A stretch of 64,000 nucleotides of DNA from Kluyvera intermedia (lineage in GTDB: Bacteria > Pseudomonadota > Gammaproteobacteria > Enterobacterales > Enterobacteriaceae): the NCBI RefSeq assembly GCF_021440345.1, contig NZ_JAKCNS010000039.1, forward strand, positions 62,001-126,000. The letters are read 5' to 3'. Positions 38,171-47,554 of the stretch are shown here, piece after piece; position 1 is the first letter of the stretch; the number at the start of each line of letters is the position of its first letter. Under the pieces are notes generated by a model. It searched no databases. It saw only the letters and a list, made by a program, of their open reading frames with translations, and was not told the origin of the DNA. Both the position numbers and the translations under genes were made by a program.

Positions 38171-39211
38171 ATGAAAAAAAACCTCACTATCAAAGACATT
38201 GCTGAACTGGCAAACGTCTCTATCGCCACCGTTTCACGGGTACTCAACAACAACAGTTGGGTCTCGGATAAAACCCGGGCCAAAGTGCAAAAGGTCATCG
38301 ACGAAAATCACTTCAGCCCCAACCTGATGGCGCGCAGCATGATTTCGCGTAAGAGCATGACGCTTGCCGTGGTGGTCTCCGATATTACTAACCCCTACTT
38401 CGCTACGCTGGTTGAACAAATTGAGAAAGCTTGTCTGCAGGCCGGGTACAAAATTATTCTCTTCGATACCCAATCGGCGAACAAACGCGCTCACTCTACG
38501 CAGGTGATTGCCGAAGATCAGATCTTCAATACCATCATCGACAGCCAGCTCGATGGCGTCATCATTCTCGGCGGTAATATCGACTATCTGAAAGTCCCCG
38601 AGAGCTACCTACAGGGCCTGAAAAAGCTTATCGCCTCGCTGCCGGTTATCGTGGTCGGCCGCAAGCTCGCGCGTTACGACTACGCCTGTCTTGAACGTGA
38701 CCAGGTCAACTGCGTGGCGATGATCACCCGCCATCTGCTGGAAAAAGGCTATCGCGACATTGCGTTTGTCGGTGGCTCATCGCACGTCTACATGACCGGC
38801 CAGCGCGTTAATACGTTTCTGCAAACGCTAAAAGATGCCGGAATTGATGAGCAAACAGCCGCCATCTTCGAGACTAATTTCTATCCAGAACACGGCTATG
38901 AAGCGGCGCTAAAACTGCTGAAATCCGGGCGAGCCCTGCCCCAGGCAATCCTTGCGATTAACGACCGCGTCGCCATGGGGGCTATCCGCGCGCTGAAAGA
39001 TAACGGTCTGTCGGTCCCGGATGATATCGCTGTCGCCAGCTGCGAGTACTTCCCCGGCAGCGAGTATTTCATTCCACGGATAACCACCATTGACCATAAA
39101 AATAACGAGATTGGTCAACATGTTATCCGACAGATGATGACCATTCTGCAGGACATGCTGCCTGACAGCACCCCTATCACACCGCTGCTGATCGCTGGCG
39201 AATCGGCATAA
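38171..39211 (+). CDS. LacI-family transcriptional regulator of the carbohydrate locus
   Basis: 346 residues. The N-terminal DNA-binding domain is typical (LTIKDIAELANVSIATVSRV, LNNNSWVSDKTRAKV, then the hinge NLMARSM). A periplasmic-binding-protein-like ligand domain follows (TLAVVVSDITNPYFATLVEQ, DGVIILGG, AILAINDRVAMGAIRAL). The likely effector is a sugar or sugar phosphate handled by the next genes. A perfect LacI-type operator lies directly downstream, in front of the SIS gene, so this protein is the probable repressor. It is not one of the regulators I can name. Start ATG 38171 follows GGACCTGGGTGGCTG. Confidence 0.9.
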   Translation: MKKNLTIKDIAELANVSIATVSRVLNNNSWVSDKTRAKVQKVIDENHFSPNLMARSMISRKSMTLAVVVSDITNPYFATLVEQIEKACLQAGYKIILFDTQSANKRAHSTQVIAEDQIFNTIIDSQLDGVIILGGNIDYLKVPESYLQGLKKLIASLPVIVVGRKLARYDYACLERDQVNCVAMITRHLLEKGYRDIAFVGGSSHVYMTGQRVNTFLQTLKDAGIDEQTAAIFETNFYPEHGYEAALKLLKSGRALPQAILAINDRVAMGAIRALKDNGLSVPDDIAVASCEYFPGSEYFIPRITTIDHKNNEIGQHVIRQMMTILQDMLPDSTPITPLLIAGESA

Positions 39212-39250
39212 CCTCCCGGCTGGCCGAGCGGCCAGCTGCACACTAAATAT

Positions 39251-39266
39251 TCAGATCTTAATCACA
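39251..39266 (+). promoter_or_regulatory. Possible CRP site for the SIS-PTS genes
   Basis: TCAGA-TCTTAA-TCACA has one perfect CRP half-site (TCACA) and one poor half (three of five). Its centre lies about 58 bases before the inferred transcription start, near the class I position of -61.5. Catabolite activation is plausible for a PTS operon, but the match is imperfect. Confidence 0.35.
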
Positions 39267-39283
39267 GATCATAAATCGTAAAA

Positions 39284-39310
39284 TTGACGATCCATTTTCT
39301 CTCATAATAT
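39284..39310 (+). promoter_or_regulatory. Candidate promoter of the SIS-PTS genes
   Basis: TTGACG (39284-39289) and TAATAT (39305-39310) are 15 bases apart, a short spacer. Alternative -10 placements (AATATT at 16 bases) overlap. The LacI-type operator begins four bases downstream. Confidence 0.5.
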
Positions 39311-39313
39311 TTT

Positions 39314-39331
39314 ACTGAAAACGTTTTCAGT
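39314..39331. promoter_or_regulatory. Perfect LacI-family operator
   Basis: ACTGAAAACGTTTTCAGT is a perfect 18-bp palindrome with the central CG and AACGTT core typical of LacI/GalR-family operators. It lies at the expected transcription start of the SIS gene, 22 bases before its ATG, and just after the gene for a LacI-type protein. Confidence 0.82.
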
Positions 39332-39353
39332 TTTTCAGCCACGAGAGGCCGCA

Positions 39354-40424
39354 ATGAAACCCACTATGATGACCTATATCCACGAAGAGCAGGCGACCCT
39401 TGCCCGGATTCTGGATAACTACCCGCAAAATGTGCCGGCTATCGACGACGACAGCGAATGGCTGGTCCTGGCGACAGGCTCCAGTGCTAACGCCGCCGTC
39501 AGCGCGAAATACTATATCGAGAGCCTTTCCGCGGTGCGCCTGACGCTTGCCGAGCCTTTCCACTATCAGCATTTTGAAAAACATAATCCGGAGATCAAAA
39601 CGGTGATTGCGGTCTCCCAGAGCGGAGAGAGTACCTCTACGCTGCACGCGCTGGAGACACTGAAAAAGCGCTTCCCGCTGCAAACCGTGGGCCTAACCAG
39701 CAAGCCGCAGAGCGAGCTGGCCAAAACCGCTGACCACTTCGTTTTGCTGGATATCGGCGAGGAACGAGTGGGCTACGTGACCAAAGGCTACGTGGCGACC
39801 ATTCTGACCTTGATGCTGATGGGTTTGCGCCACGCCCGCGCGGTGAACGCCATTGACGACGCGCGTGAGCAGCAGGAACTCACTGTTCTTCGTGAAGCCG
39901 TTAACGCCATTAGCTCAATCATCGACAGCACTGAAACCTTCTTCAGCCGTTGGCAGGCCGAACTGACTGCCTCCCCGCGCTTCACCAGCATCGGCTACGG
40001 CCCGGCTATCGGCGTATGCATGGAGATGGCAACCAAATTTACCGAGACGGTGCGCGTGCCTTCGCAGGGCATTGAGATGGAAGTCTTTATGCACGGGCCG
40101 TACTTTGAAATTAACCCGCAGCATCGCCTGTTCTTCCTCGACGTGCCAAGCGTGGCTCGCGAACGACTGACGCTGTTGCGCCAGTATGAACAGCGCCACA
40201 CCCAATACGTCTATACCGTCACGCCGGAAGCCAGTAACGACCCGCACACCCTGGCGCTGAACGTGAAAACACCAGAAACCGTACTGCCGCTACTGATGGT
40301 GATTCCCTTCCAGATCCTCGCGCACCATATCGCCGAAGCGAAGGGAAACAACCTGCCACAGAGGATTTTCACCGACTTTGGCGTCGCAGTAAAAAGTAAA
40401 ACAAAACCCGGCGATTACGCCTGA
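39354..40424 (+). CDS. Double-SIS-domain sugar-phosphate enzyme (isomerase/deglycase type)
   Basis: 356 residues with two SIS domains, resembling the isomerase half of GlmS without its glutaminase domain. Visible are the phosphosugar loop VLATGSSANAAVSAKYY (about 38-54), SQSGES (88-93), GLTSKPQSELAKTADHFVL, and in the second SIS domain SIGYGPAIGVCMEMATKF followed by a conserved Glu-rich loop. Relatives of this form include FrlB and GfrF deglycases (which split 6-phosphorylated Amadori or aminated sugars) and AgaS deaminase. The neighbour PTS permease should deliver its phosphorylated substrate. The substrate itself cannot be read from the sequence. A LacI-type operator precedes it. Confidence 0.85.
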   Translation: MKPTMMTYIHEEQATLARILDNYPQNVPAIDDDSEWLVLATGSSANAAVSAKYYIESLSAVRLTLAEPFHYQHFEKHNPEIKTVIAVSQSGESTSTLHALETLKKRFPLQTVGLTSKPQSELAKTADHFVLLDIGEERVGYVTKGYVATILTLMLMGLRHARAVNAIDDAREQQELTVLREAVNAISSIIDSTETFFSRWQAELTASPRFTSIGYGPAIGVCMEMATKFTETVRVPSQGIEMEVFMHGPYFEINPQHRLFFLDVPSVARERLTLLRQYEQRHTQYVYTVTPEASNDPHTLALNVKTPETVLPLLMVIPFQILAHHIAEAKGNNLPQRIFTDFGVAVKSKTKPGDYA

Positions 40425-40465
40425 TCCACTGCCTGTACCCTACCTACAAATAAAGGTGCCTCGTT

Positions 40466-41833
40466 ATGGCGACTCAATACTTAGCCGTTGCACAAAAAAT
40501 CCTCGCCGCCGTGGGTGGCAAGGAAAATATCGACCACGCAAATCACTGCGCGACGCGATTACGCCTGAATTTAAAAGACGATACGCGGATTGATGAAAAG
40601 GGGCTGTACGAGATTTCTGAGGTGGTAAAACTGGTCAACAACGGCAGCCAGTTTCAGATAGTAATCGGCCCAAAGGTCGAAAAAATCTTTGCCGCATTAA
40701 GCGAGCTGCTGCCCGCAGCGCAGGAGAGCGCCGAAATTCAGGTGCAGGATGCATCCCTCTTTAACCGTCTGCTGGCAACGCTGTCCGCCATTTTCACCCC
40801 ATATATTGGCGTGCTGGCCGGTGTCGGGGTGGTCAAAGGGCTTGTCGTCCTGCTGCAAACACTGGAACTTATCTCAACCAAATCCTGGCTGTTTGTGGTG
40901 TTTAACGCCCTTTCCAGCGGCGTGTTTGTCATGCTGCCGCTGTTTATCGCCGTCACCGCCGCCGACCGCTTTAAAACCAGTCGCTTCACAGCGCTGGCGC
41001 TGACCGCCGCGATGATCTTCCCGCTGACCGATGCAGCCACTCCAGACCACGTTGAGATCTTCAATCTTGCTTTCCCGCTGAAAATTTATGGCGGCGCGGT
41101 GATCCCAGCTATCTTTGCGGTGTGGTTCCTGAGCTACGTCGAACGCTGGTGTAAGAAGTGGGTGCCGGAGATTGCCGCACTGGTCTTCGTGCCATGCCTG
41201 TCGCTGATTATCAGCGGGTTTGTGGTGTTCACCGTGATAGGCCCTATTGCCGACTACGTAGGTATCGGCATAGCTAACGGCTACACCTGGCTGTATAACC
41301 TGAGCCCAATGCTCTCCGGTGCATTACTGGCGGGGATTGGCCAGCTGTTCGTCGTCTTTGGCGTTCATTGGGGCATAATCCCAATTGCCTTAATTAATAT
41401 GCAGGTAAACGGCTACGACACGGTGATGGCGATGCTTATGTCCGCTGTCATGGGGCAGTTTGGTGCCGCCTTTGGCGCCATCTTTATCGCCCGTAATCTC
41501 AAGGATAAACAGCTGGCAATTTCGGCATCGATCTCCGCTTTCTTTGGTATCACCGAGCCCGCGCTGTACGGCGTTAACCTTAAATACCGGATGCTGTTTA
41601 TCTTCGGCTGTATTGGTGCCGCACTGGGCGGCGCGATTACCGGGCTGCTGGAGGTCAAAACCTACAGCTTCCTGCCGGTACTCAACGTCTTCGAGCTGGG
41701 GCTGTTCAGCGGCCCGGAATCAAAAGCTATCTATGAGGTGTTCGCGATTATCGTCGCCTTTAGCGTGCCAATGATCCTCACGATTATCTACGGTAAAACG
41801 CGCGTGCTGGTGCCCGCCGCCGATCTGCGTTAA
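40466..41833 (+). CDS. PTS EIIBC permease, glucose/glucoside family
   Basis: 455 residues that import and phosphorylate a sugar. An N-terminal EIIB domain has the phosphorylated Cys28 in NHCATRLRL; an EIIC membrane domain follows from about residue 95, with around ten hydrophobic segments and the family region SAFFGITEPALYGVNLKYR. No EIIA domain is fused, so phosphate probably comes from the general EIIA(Glc) (Crr), as for MurP and TreB types. It follows the SIS gene after 41 bases (ribosome site AAAGGTG), so SIS-PTS form an operon. MurP-MurQ has a similar logic, but MurQ is a single-SIS enzyme of about 300 residues, unlike the partner here. Confidence 0.9.
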   Translation: MATQYLAVAQKILAAVGGKENIDHANHCATRLRLNLKDDTRIDEKGLYEISEVVKLVNNGSQFQIVIGPKVEKIFAALSELLPAAQESAEIQVQDASLFNRLLATLSAIFTPYIGVLAGVGVVKGLVVLLQTLELISTKSWLFVVFNALSSGVFVMLPLFIAVTAADRFKTSRFTALALTAAMIFPLTDAATPDHVEIFNLAFPLKIYGGAVIPAIFAVWFLSYVERWCKKWVPEIAALVFVPCLSLIISGFVVFTVIGPIADYVGIGIANGYTWLYNLSPMLSGALLAGIGQLFVVFGVHWGIIPIALINMQVNGYDTVMAMLMSAVMGQFGAAFGAIFIARNLKDKQLAISASISAFFGITEPALYGVNLKYRMLFIFGCIGAALGGAITGLLEVKTYSFLPVLNVFELGLFSGPESKAIYEVFAIIVAFSVPMILTIIYGKTRVLVPAADLR

Positions 41834-41845
41834 TCCCGCCCACAA

Positions 41846-41872
41846 ATGGTAGCGGATTTAAACCGCTACCAT
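41846..41872 (+). terminator. Hairpin between the PTS and symporter genes
   Basis: Perfect 10-bp stem ATGGTAGCGG (41846-41855) with CCGCTACCAT (41863-41872), loop ATTTAAA. No T-run, but placed 13 bases after the PTS stop, so it likely ends the SIS-PTS transcript. The next 127 bases hold no promoter I can name. Confidence 0.6.
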
Positions 41873-41999
41873 GCCTGTTACCTGCTTCACACTTTCCCTA
41901 TAGCAGCAATTTTATCCATATCAACAACGTTATCCTGCTACGCATTTTTCCATTTCACAGCCAATAATCCTCTCCATATACCCCAAGAGAGATCTGGCG

Positions 42000-43409
42000 A
42001 TGAACGCAAGCAAACTGTCAGTAAAAGAGAAGATTGGCTATGGCATGGGTGATGCAGGATGCAACATCATCTTCGGCGCTATCATGCTGTTCGTTAACTA
42101 TTTTTACACCGATATTTTTGGTTTAGCGCCAGCACTGGTTGGCGTGCTGTTGTTATCTATTCGCGTTATTGATGCCGTTACCGATCCAATTATGGGGGCC
42201 ATGGCGGACCGTACCCGCAGTAAGTATGGTCGTTTTCGTCCATGGTTATTGTGGATAGCCTTCCCCTATGCCCTGTTCAGCGTGCTGATGTTCACCACGC
42301 CTGATTGGAGCTATAGCAGCAAAGTTATCTATGCTTTCGTGACCTATTTCTTGCTATCCATTACCTATACCGCGATCAACATTCCCTACTGCTCTCTCGG
42401 TAGCGTTATCACTAACGACCCGAAAGAGCGCGTAGCCTGCCAGTCCTACCGCTTCGTACTGGTGGGTATTGCCACTCTGTTGCTGTCACTGACGCTGCTG
42501 CCGATGGCCGACTGGTTCGGCGGGGAAGATAAAGCCAAAGGCTATCAGATGGCGATGACCGTGCTGGCGTTTATTGGCATGTGTATGTTCCTGTTCTGCT
42601 TTGCCACCGTGCGTGAACGCGTACGCCCGGCGGTGCAAACCAACGATGAACTCAAACAGGATTTAAAAGACGTCTGGAAAAACGACCAGTGGGTGCGCAT
42701 CCTGCTGCTCACCTTATGCAACGTCTGCCCGGGCTTTATCCGTATGGCCGCAACCATGTACTACGTAACCTGGGTGATGGGCGAAAGCACCCACTTCGCG
42801 ACCCTCTTTATCAGCCTTGGTGTTATCGGCATGATGATTGGCAGTATGCTGGCGAAAGTTCTGACCGACCGCTGGTGTAAGCTGCAGGTCTTCTTCTGGA
42901 CCAACATCGCGCTGGCCATTTTCTCGGTGGCATTCTACTTCTTCGACCCACACGCAACGACGCTGATTGTGGTGCTCTACTTCCTGCTGAACGTACTGCA
43001 TCAGATCCCATCGCCACTGCACTGGTCTTTGATGGCCGACGTCGACGACTACGGCGAATGGAAAACCGGCAAACGCATCACCGGGATCAGCTTCTCCGGT
43101 AACCTGTTCTTCCTGAAAGTGGGCCTCGCTGTCGCCGGGGCGATGGTCGGCTTCCTGCTCTCCTGGTACGGCTACGATGCGGGTGCCAAAGCGCAAAGCG
43201 AAACCACCATCAACGGTATCGTGCTGCTGTTCACTATCATCCCTGGCGTAGGCTATCTGATCACCGCAGGGGTGGTGCGTCTACTGAAAGTTGACCGTAC
43301 ATTGATGAAACAAATTCAGGAAGACCTCGAAAAACGCCGCGCCAACTATCGCGAGCTGAATGAATACCAGCAAGAACTGCAATCGACTGAACACGTAAGG
43401 AAAGCCTGA
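42000..43409 (+). CDS. GPH-family sugar:cation symporter
   Basis: 469-residue permease with about twelve membrane segments and the GPH (MelB/XynP/YicJ/YagG) signature: KEKIGYGMGDAGCNIIFGAI, RVIDAVTDPIMGAMADRT, then SKYGRFRPWLLW with the acidic and basic residues of the cation site, and PSPLHWSLMADVDDYGEW. GPH members next to glycosidases usually carry xylosides, arabinosides or galactosides. The start ATG 42000 follows AAGAGAGATCTGGCG. Its stop overlaps the GH43 start by one base (TGATG), so the two are coupled and the glycosidase should act on what this permease brings in. Confidence 0.9.
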   Translation: MNASKLSVKEKIGYGMGDAGCNIIFGAIMLFVNYFYTDIFGLAPALVGVLLLSIRVIDAVTDPIMGAMADRTRSKYGRFRPWLLWIAFPYALFSVLMFTTPDWSYSSKVIYAFVTYFLLSITYTAINIPYCSLGSVITNDPKERVACQSYRFVLVGIATLLLSLTLLPMADWFGGEDKAKGYQMAMTVLAFIGMCMFLFCFATVRERVRPAVQTNDELKQDLKDVWKNDQWVRILLLTLCNVCPGFIRMAATMYYVTWVMGESTHFATLFISLGVIGMMIGSMLAKVLTDRWCKLQVFFWTNIALAIFSVAFYFFDPHATTLIVVLYFLLNVLHQIPSPLHWSLMADVDDYGEWKTGKRITGISFSGNLFFLKVGLAVAGAMVGFLLSWYGYDAGAKAQSETTINGIVLLFTIIPGVGYLITAGVVRLLKVDRTLMKQIQEDLEKRRANYRELNEYQQELQSTEHVRKA

Positions 43410-44359
43410 TGAAGAATTGGCCCAACCCCTTTATTGAACAGCGCGCCGACCCGTTTATTCTGCGCCACCAGGGAGAGTACTACTTTATCGCCTCCGTACC
43501 GGAATACGACCGGCTGGAGATTCGCCGCGCCGCCGATATCGACGGTCTGCGTAGCGCAGAGCCCGTTGTCGTCTGGCGTAAACCGGATGGCGGCCCGATG
43601 GGGAATCTTATCTGGGCACCGGAACTGCACCATATCGACGGCAAATGGTATATCTACTTTGCCGCCGCCCATACCCAGACGCTGGATGCGCTGGGTATGT
43701 TCCAGCACCGTATGTTTGCGCTAGAGTGCCGCGATGCCGATCCGTTAACCGGGACGTGGGTCGAAAAAGGCCAGATAAAGACGCCGTTTGATACCTTCTG
43801 TCTTGATGCCACTACCTTCCATCATCAGGGAAAACAGTGGTATCTGTGGGCGCAGAAGTCCCCTGATATTGCCGGTAACTCCAACATCTATCTGGCCGAG
43901 CTTGAGAATCCGTGGACGATTAAAGGCAAGCCGGTGATGCTGAGTAAACCGGAGTTTGATTGGGAATGCCGGGGTTTCCTGGTGAATGAAGGGCCCGCCG
44001 TCGTCACACACGGCAACCGCTTATTCATCAGCTATTCCGCCAGCGCGACCGATGAAAACTACTGTATGGGGCTGCTATGGATAGACCAAGACGCCGATAT
44101 GACCGACTCCGCAAACTGGCATAAATCCCCGACGCCGGTATTCACCACCAGCTATGAAAACCGCCAGTATGGGCCGGGGCACAACAGCTTTACGCAAACG
44201 CCGGACGGCGATGACGTGCTGGTGTATCACGCAAGAAACTATACGGAAATTGAGGGCGACCCGTTGTACGACCCGAATCGTCATACACGTTTGAAAACAG
44301 TGCGCTGGCAGGAAGATGGCATGCCGGACTTCGGCATACCACCGGCGGATACGCTGTAA
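43409..44359 (+). CDS. Glycoside hydrolase family 43 protein, cytoplasmic
   Basis: 316 residues forming a five-bladed propeller glycosidase. The three GH43 acidic residues are visible: Asp14 in RADPFIL (base), Asp133 in FCLDATTF (pKa modulator) and Glu194 in VNEGPAVV (acid). There is no signal peptide, so it works in the cytoplasm on imported oligosaccharides. GH43 members are mostly alpha-L-arabinofuranosidases or beta-xylosidases; which one this is cannot be decided. No extra carbohydrate-binding or C-terminal lectin-like domain is present. Translationally coupled to the GPH symporter. Confidence 0.9.
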   Translation: MKNWPNPFIEQRADPFILRHQGEYYFIASVPEYDRLEIRRAADIDGLRSAEPVVVWRKPDGGPMGNLIWAPELHHIDGKWYIYFAAAHTQTLDALGMFQHRMFALECRDADPLTGTWVEKGQIKTPFDTFCLDATTFHHQGKQWYLWAQKSPDIAGNSNIYLAELENPWTIKGKPVMLSKPEFDWECRGFLVNEGPAVVTHGNRLFISYSASATDENYCMGLLWIDQDADMTDSANWHKSPTPVFTTSYENRQYGPGHNSFTQTPDGDDVLVYHARNYTEIEGDPLYDPNRHTRLKTVRWQEDGMPDFGIPPADTL

Positions 44360-44365
44360 ATAACT

Positions 44366-44391
44366 GGCCCGGTGGCACTGCACACCGGGCC
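44366..44391. terminator. Terminator between the GH43 gene and ampE
   Basis: Perfect 9-bp stem GGCCCGGTG (44366-44374) with CACCGGGCC (44383-44391), loop of eight bases. It is followed by GAAAAA on the plus strand, with weak T content on either side. It marks the right edge of the inserted carbohydrate locus and sits between convergent genes. Confidence 0.65.
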
Positions 44392-44397
44392 GAAAAA

Positions 44398-45252
44398 CTA
44401 CACCAGCGTCCCGTAAATGGTCAGCAGAGCCATGACGACCACCACCGCATAGGACGTCTTCTTCGCCATCGAAACTGCGGCTTTTGGCGTCTCGACTTTA
44501 TCTACGTGCGGTTCACGGACCAGCGAATACTGCGCCAGCGTCGTCAGCACCTGATACTGTGAAGTATGGCGGTCGCCCAGCGAAGCAAACCACGCCGGAA
44601 GCGCCTTCTCACCGTGACCAATCAGCGCATACACCACGCCTACCAGACGTACCGGCACCCAGTCCACAATATGTAAAATGGCATCGATACCCGACTGTAA
44701 ACGGTGATGCGGCGTCTGATAGCGCGCAAGCCACGACTGCCAGGCGCGCAGGAAAGCATACCCCATCAGCGCCACCGGCCCCCAAGAACCGCCGACCACA
44801 AACCAGAACAGCGGCGCGAGGTAAAAGCGGTAGTTTATCCACAGCAGCGCATTTTGCAGTTCACGCAAAAACTCACGCTCGTCGCAGCCTGCGGGTACGC
44901 CGTGGATCATCGTCAGCTCACCTGCCATGGCTTCGCGCGCATGGACATCGTTACGTGAGGCCGCTTTCAGATAGGCGTGATAATGCAGACGAACGCGGCC
45001 CGCACCGATGCACAACAGCCCCAGTAGAATCCAGAAAATCAGCGACGGCACGTTAAATAACACGCCGCTCAACGCCCGCTGAATAATGCCCACTATCGCC
45101 ATCGCGACAATGGTCATCACCAGGGTACCGGCAAGCGAGTAGTGCTTCACGCGCCGAAACAGCGTCTCCAGCCGATGGTCAAGCTGCCAGTGCTCGCCGA
45201 GTTTAAACAGGCGTTCAGCAAACAGCACCAGAAGCGTGGTAAACAACGTCAT
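44398..45252 (-). CDS. ampE: Inner-membrane protein AmpE
   Basis: 284-residue membrane protein encoded with AmpD; named for a supposed role in beta-lactamase induction but without a defined activity. About four hydrophobic segments are visible ([45 protein letters not shown] and the C-terminal [17 protein letters not shown]). The start overlaps the ampD stop by four bases, so they are translationally coupled. In E. coli aroP lies next to it; here the carbohydrate locus does. Confidence 0.95.
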   Translation of the reverse strand: MTLFTTLLVLFAERLFKLGEHWQLDHRLETLFRRVKHYSLAGTLVMTIVAMAIVGIIQRALSGVLFNVPSLIFWILLGLLCIGAGRVRLHYHAYLKAASRNDVHAREAMAGELTMIHGVPAGCDEREFLRELQNALLWINYRFYLAPLFWFVVGGSWGPVALMGYAFLRAWQSWLARYQTPHHRLQSGIDAILHIVDWVPVRLVGVVYALIGHGEKALPAWFASLGDRHTSQYQVLTTLAQYSLVREPHVDKVETPKAAVSMAKKTSYAVVVVMALLTIYGTLV

Positions 45253-45818
45253 GTCATCTCCTTATTTGACGAGGGGGTGACCAGCGCACGAAAACGAGCC
45301 CAGTCAAAAGCCGGGCCGGGATCGGTTTTGCGCACGGGCGCGATATCACAGTGACCGGTCATGTTGTCGGCAATCGCCGGATATTCGCTCATTAACAGCT
45401 GGCTTAATGCCGCCAACTGCTGATACTGCGCATCGGTATAGGCCAGCGTATCGGTGCCTTCCAGCTCAATACCGATGGAGAAATCATTGCAGCGCTCACG
45501 CCCTTGATAGCTCGACACACCCGCATGCCAGGCGCGTTTATCAAAAGGTACGTACTGGACTATCTCACCGTCGCGGCGAATCAAGCAGTGGGCGGAAACG
45601 CGCAGATGGGCAATCTCAGCAAAGAAAGGGTCGGCATCAGGATCAAGCGTACCGGTAAACAGCGCGTCTATCCACGGACCGCCAAACTGGCCCGGCGGCA
45701 GACTAATATTATGCACAACCAGCAGTGAAGGGGTTTCATTCTCCGGGCGGCAATCGTAATGAGGTGACGGCACCTGCCGAACGCCCACCAGCCAGCCCTT
45801 ATCTATACTCAAAGTCAT
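45249..45818 (-). CDS. ampD: 1,6-anhydro-N-acetylmuramyl-L-alanine amidase AmpD
   Basis: Cytoplasmic zinc amidase that cleaves recycled anhydromuropeptides; its loss derepresses AmpR-controlled ampC where that pair exists. The 189 residues have the zinc ligands in [11 protein letters not shown] (His), [19 protein letters not shown] (His and Asp) and the catalytic Glu in [10 protein letters not shown]. The N-terminus [20 protein letters not shown] is a few residues longer than the E. coli one; no strong ribosome site decides between the ATG at 45818 and a TTG two codons later. The enzyme appears intact. ampE is coupled downstream. Confidence 0.95.
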   Translation of the reverse strand: MTLSIDKGWLVGVRQVPSPHYDCRPENETPSLLVVHNISLPPGQFGGPWIDALFTGTLDPDADPFFAEIAHLRVSAHCLIRRDGEIVQYVPFDKRAWHAGVSSYQGRERCNDFSIGIELEGTDTLAYTDAQYQQLAALSQLLMSEYPAIADNMTGHCDIAPVRKTDPGPAFDWARFRALVTPSSNKEMT

Positions 45819-45967
45819 TTCAGTTTCATCACGTCAGAAAAGGAGATGATCCTCAGGCACATACATAGATACGCGGCTGAGGTAAACGAACATAACCACG
45901 GCTGAGACCACCTAAAAGATCGCCGGTCAAACGGCATTAGGGATCTCCTTATGAGTGGTTATGCTAG

Positions 45968-46918
<951 letters not shown>

Positions 46919-46934
46919 ATCTGAATCTCGTCTC

Positions 46935-46962
46935 ATGCCCTCCCTCTGGAGGGCATTTTTTT
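46935..46962 (+). terminator. Intrinsic terminator after nadC
   Basis: ATGCCCTCC (46935-46943) pairs with GGAGGGCAT (46948-46956), loop CTCT, followed by TTTTTT. Strong standard terminator 17 bases after the stop. Confidence 0.92.
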
Positions 46963-47101
46963 CGCGTCTGCTTCCCGTTTTTTATGTACCGCTGCAACGG
47001 GATGACTCATTCCGGAATACCGATTCCTGAATCCCTTTTTGCCCCTCGCCGTTCTTTCTGACCTCTGACACAGTGGCGTCAGACTCAGCAAGGAGCAGAT
47101 C

Positions 47102-47539
47102 ATGGATAAACAAAAAGGCTTTACCCTCATCGAATTAATGGTTGTCATCGGCATTATCGCTATTCTCAGCGCCATCGGCATTCCGGCTTATCATAACTAC
47201 CTGCGCAAAGCGGCGTTGACCGATATGCTGCAAACCTTCGTCCCCTACCGCACCGCCATTGAACTATGCGCACTCGATCGCGGTGGTATTGATAACTGCA
47301 ACGCCAGCAGCAACGGCATTCCATCACCCACCACCACCCGCTACGTCTCAGGCATGAGCATTGCAAAGGGCACCGTCGTACTCACCGGCCAGGAGAGTCT
47401 GAATGGGTTAACCGTCACTCTGGTACCCGGCTGGGATAACGCGAACGGTATAACCGGCTGGCAGCGTACCTGCGGTATTCAAAACGACAGTGCGTTACAG
47501 CAGGCCTGTGAAGATGTTTTCCGTTTTGACGCTGAATAG
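47102..47539 (+). CDS. ppdD: Type IV major prepilin PpdD
   Basis: 145-residue prepilin. The short leader MDKQKG is cleaved before FTLIELMVVIGIIAILSAIG, with the conserved Glu5 of the mature pilin. Two Cys pairs in the globular part (CALDRGGIDNC and CGIQ...QQAC) should form disulfides. It heads ppdD-hofB-hofC, the pilus assembly genes, which in E. coli are poorly expressed under laboratory conditions. The prepilin peptidase and secretin genes are not in the window. The ribosome site AAGGAGCAGATC precedes the ATG. Confidence 0.96.
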   Translation: MDKQKGFTLIELMVVIGIIAILSAIGIPAYHNYLRKAALTDMLQTFVPYRTAIELCALDRGGIDNCNASSNGIPSPTTTRYVSGMSIAKGTVVLTGQESLNGLTVTLVPGWDNANGITGWQRTCGIQNDSALQQACEDVFRFDAE

Positions 47540-47554
47540 AACAAGGAGCCGCCA

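Noticed and set aside
41920-41945. Second operator for the LacI-type protein before the GPH gene (ATCAACAACGTTATCC)
   Set aside because: Only the AACGTT core and a few flanking bases agree with the 39314-39331 palindrome, and the dyad is poor.
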